A stretch of DNA of 6,878 bases from CALARM01 sp964431735 (GTDB lineage Bacteria; Vulcanimicrobiota; SpSt-956; JAKJGF01), in assembly GCA_964431735.1 (NCBI GenBank), contig CAYSLJ010000251.1, forward strand, positions 1 through 6,878. The letters run 5' to 3'. The notes under the pieces were generated by a model, which saw only the letters and a program-made list of their open reading frames with translations, was not told the DNA's origin and ran no database searches. The position numbers and the translations under genes are program-made. Positions 5,452 to 6,878 of the stretch are shown one piece after another. Every line of letters begins with the position of its first letter. Position 1 is the first letter of the stretch.

Positions 5452-5479
5452 ATGTTTAATTCAATGTAAAAGAACCATC

Positions 5480-5500
5480 GCGTTACGCGTCACGCGTCAT
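5480..5500 (-). repeat. Heptad array, three units, minus orientation
   Basis: The plus strand reads GCGTTAC GCGTCAC GCGTCAT; the minus strand reads ATGACGC GTGACGC GTAACGC. It is a GC-rich island in an AT-rich spacer and falls in the predicted leader of the response regulator gene. ATGACATG follows on the plus strand. Confidence 0.65.
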
Positions 5501-5561
5501 GACATGATTGTTCCATAAGGCATAGTTACATATTTATTTTCAAGAAAGGTTTTATATTTTT

Positions 5562-5933
5562 ATGAAAGTACTGGTAGTGGATGATGAAATATTTATAAGC
5601 AGAATGATAAAAATTACTCTTGAGGCAAAGGATTATGAGGTTATAGTTGCAAAGGACGGAACAGAGGGATTGGATAAAGCTCTCAAGGAACAGCCTGACG
5701 TAATATTACTGGATATTATGATGCCTGTTTATGACGGATTTTATATACTTGGTAAATTAAAAGAAAAAGATGAGACTATGGCCATTCCTGTAATAATGCT
5801 AACTTCTATGGCAAGACCTCAGGATATTACCCGCGCTATGGAATTAGGTTCTGCCGGTTATGTTATGAAACCTTTTGAATATGAAGATTTAATTGCAAGT
5901 ATTGAAAATGCATTGAAGAAGAAAGATAAATAA
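5562..5933 (+). CDS. CheY-like single-domain response regulator
   Basis: This 123-residue protein is a complete receiver domain with no output domain. The acidic pocket is D7-D8, the phosphoacceptor is D51 (V-I-L-L-D51-I-M-M-P), the switch Thr is T81 (M-L-T-S) and the conserved Lys is K103 (M-K-P-F). Such proteins receive a phosphoryl group from a histidine kinase and act by binding a partner protein rather than DNA. No kinase lies in the window. The ATG at 5562 directly begins the first strand (MKVLVVDDE), which supports this start; the ribosome site AAAGG at 5545-5549 is rather far (12 bases) and weak. The TPR gene begins 87 bases downstream on the same strand and is a candidate partner. 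The name cheY is not given because no chemotaxis genes are seen. Confidence 0.93.
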   Translation: MKVLVVDDEIFISRMIKITLEAKDYEVIVAKDGTEGLDKALKEQPDVILLDIMMPVYDGFYILGKLKEKDETMAIPVIMLTSMARPQDITRAMELGSAGYVMKPFEYEDLIASIENALKKKDK

Positions 5934-5934
5934 A

Positions 5935-5963
5935 TTGAATATTATATTGAATTGTGTTACAAT
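5935..5963 (+). promoter_or_regulatory. Sigma70-type promoter for the TPR gene
   Basis: TTGAAT (5935-5940), a 17-base spacer and TACAAT (5958-5963), beginning just after the response regulator stop codon. It would allow separate expression of the TPR gene with a leader of about 50 bases. Within that leader AAGGGG followed by ATG GTT TAA (5985-5993) forms a two-codon reading frame of uncertain meaning. Confidence 0.42.
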
Positions 5964-6020
5964 CCTTCTTTAAGGGGTTGTTAGTATGGTTTAAAATATG
6001 ATTAGGAGGTTTTTTTTATT

Positions 6021-6599
6021 ATGGATGAACAACAGAAGAATATAACTTCTCTGGCAGAAGAAGGAGTATCTTACCTGGATAAAGAAGATTATGAAAAAGC
6101 TGCTGAAAAATTTAAAGCATTACTGGACATAGATCCTTCTTATCCTTATGTACGTGTTAATCTTGGCATATGTTATATGAACCTTAAAAAATATGATATG
6201 GCAGAAAAAGAATTAAAAAAAGCTCTGGAAAAAATTCCCAATCCATTCTCTGCCCATTATCATCTTGCATTGACTTATTATTTTGACCATAAACATGAAG
6301 AAGCGCTTAAAGAGTGTGAAAAGTCTCTTGAAGTTTATCCCGATTCTTATAAAGCCATCAATACTCTTGGAGTCATTCATGGTTACAGAGGCGATCTTGA
6401 AGAGGAAATAAAATGCTATAAGAAGGCCATTGAATTGAATCCAAGTTTTATTGAAGCTTATATGAATCTTGCCTATGCCTATGAAAAAGACTTTGATGAC
6501 GAAGAAGCAATAAATTATTTTAAGAAGGTTATAGAGCTTGATCCTGCCGGTAAATTTGTAAATGAAGCAAAAGATATGTTAAAGGATCTGGGATCTTAG
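6021..6599 (+). CDS. Tetratricopeptide-repeat protein
   Basis: This 192-residue soluble protein has no signal peptide or membrane helix and is almost wholly TPR. About five repeats are visible at residues 10-38, 44-72, 77-107, 112-141 and 145-175, with the usual pattern of small residues at positions 8 and 20 and P at 32 (for example A-I-E-L-N-P near 136-141 and V-I-E-L-D-P near 170-175). TPR arrays serve as protein-binding scaffolds. The ribosome site AGGAGG at 6004-6009 lies 11 bases before the ATG, separated by a T-run. It follows the receiver gene in the same direction and has its own possible promoter, so it may be co-regulated with it. The partner is unknown; a link to the receiver is inference. 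Confidence 0.9.
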   Translation: MDEQQKNITSLAEEGVSYLDKEDYEKAAEKFKALLDIDPSYPYVRVNLGICYMNLKKYDMAEKELKKALEKIPNPFSAHYHLALTYYFDHKHEEALKECEKSLEVYPDSYKAINTLGVIHGYRGDLEEEIKCYKKAIELNPSFIEAYMNLAYAYEKDFDDEEAINYFKKVIELDPAGKFVNEAKDMLKDLGS

Positions 6600-6643
6600 T
6601 ATAGTAACAGGCAAATTGGTGTCCAAAAAATATGGCATACACT

Positions 6644-6792
6644 CCTGTCCCTGTCCGGGCTCTGGAGGAAAAGATATGCCGTAGTAAAAGAGAGTTATAA
6701 ATGATATAGACGCAAAATATTAACAGTCTGCAAAACCATTTTGCCACACAACAGGATCATATCTTTTCCGGAAGAGTCCGGACAGGGACAGG
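6644..6792. mobile_element. 149 bp element with 35 bp inverted repeats, MITE-like or structured RNA
   Basis: The left arm (6644-6678) starts CCTGTCCCTGTCCGG and ends GGAAAAGATATG. The right arm (6758-6792) is its reverse complement with four mismatches over 35 bases. The 79-base centre has no supportable reading frame and holds a small hairpin GCAAAA/TTTTGC (6730-6735 with 6739-6744). The tips carry a doubled CCTGTC / GACAGG motif. No target-site duplication is evident. It lies 44 bases after the TPR stop and could also act as its transcript end, though no U-tract follows. Possible readings are a miniature transposable element, a REP-like element moved by an absent transposase, or a structured RNA. 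Confidence 0.6.
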
Positions 6793-6830
6793 TTTTAGAA
6801 ATGGATACTGACTTATCTGGAGCGGTTCTT

Positions 6831-6878
6831 AGAGCCTATCCGAAAAGTCATCAAATACCTTCCGGTGTGTGAGGCTCT
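6831..6878 (+). repeat. Dispersed ~50 bp repeat, copy 3, shorter centre
   Basis: It shares both ends with copies 1 and 2 (CCTATCCGAAAAGT and CCGGTGTGTGAGGCTCT) but has a shorter, diverged centre. AGAGCCT at 6831-6837 is the exact reverse complement of AGGCTCT at 6872-6878, so this copy has 7 bp terminal inverted repeats. It ends at the window edge, so it could be one end of something longer. No transposase is visible nearby. It may be a miniature or solo-end transposon remnant; the class is not recognised. Confidence 0.75.

Noticed and set aside
6529..6747. 72-residue minus-strand frame over the TPR 3' end and the inverted-repeat element
   Set aside because: It overlaps a clear TPR gene and reads across the arms of the inverted repeat; no motif or start signal supports it.

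Overview
This is an AT-rich bacterial window. Genes are separated by unusually long, repeat-laden spacers. Shine-Dalgarno sites are mostly of the GGAGG type, and arginine is often AGA. The proteins (zinc-ribbon membrane proteins, a TolB-like propeller, a CheY-like receiver, a TPR protein and a VapBC pair) point to an uncultivated or poorly studied bacterium. I cannot assign a phylum from the sequence alone.

Layout. Positions 1-376 (minus) hold a vapBC-type toxin-antitoxin operon. The PIN toxin reading frame runs into a dispersed ~50 bp repeat after about 40 codons and then leaves the window. Positions 377-856 are a spacer with the vapB promoter region, heptad repeats and a second copy of the dispersed repeat. 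Positions 857-2041 (plus) encode a membrane-anchored protein with two zinc ribbons and a VWA domain. Positions 2107-2274 (minus) hold a small two-helix membrane protein with an in-frame TGA, best read as a selenocysteine protein of DUF6132-like type. Positions 2633-4174 (plus) encode a Tim44-like membrane protein in which a Tim44/zinc-ribbon module occurs twice, with a promoter far upstream and a ~200 nt repeat-containing leader. Positions 4176-5249 (minus) encode an exported TolB-like beta-propeller that converges on the Tim44 gene with one base between stop codons. Positions 5562-5933 and 6021-6599 (plus) are a single-domain response regulator and a five-TPR protein, each with a plausible sigma70-type promoter. 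The end of the window holds a 149 bp element with 35 bp inverted repeats and a third copy of the dispersed repeat.

How the genes work together. No complete pathway is visible. The VWA/zinc-ribbon and Tim44/zinc-ribbon proteins share a design (membrane anchor plus paired CxxC zinc ribbons) and an orientation, and may act together at the envelope; this is inference. The receiver and TPR genes may form a signalling pair, but no kinase is present.

The most notable items are the candidate selenoprotein at 2107-2274, a family of 7-base tandem repeats (consensus GTRANNN) at six or more spacer sites, a three-copy dispersed repeat that interrupts the vapC frame, and the 149 bp inverted-repeat element.
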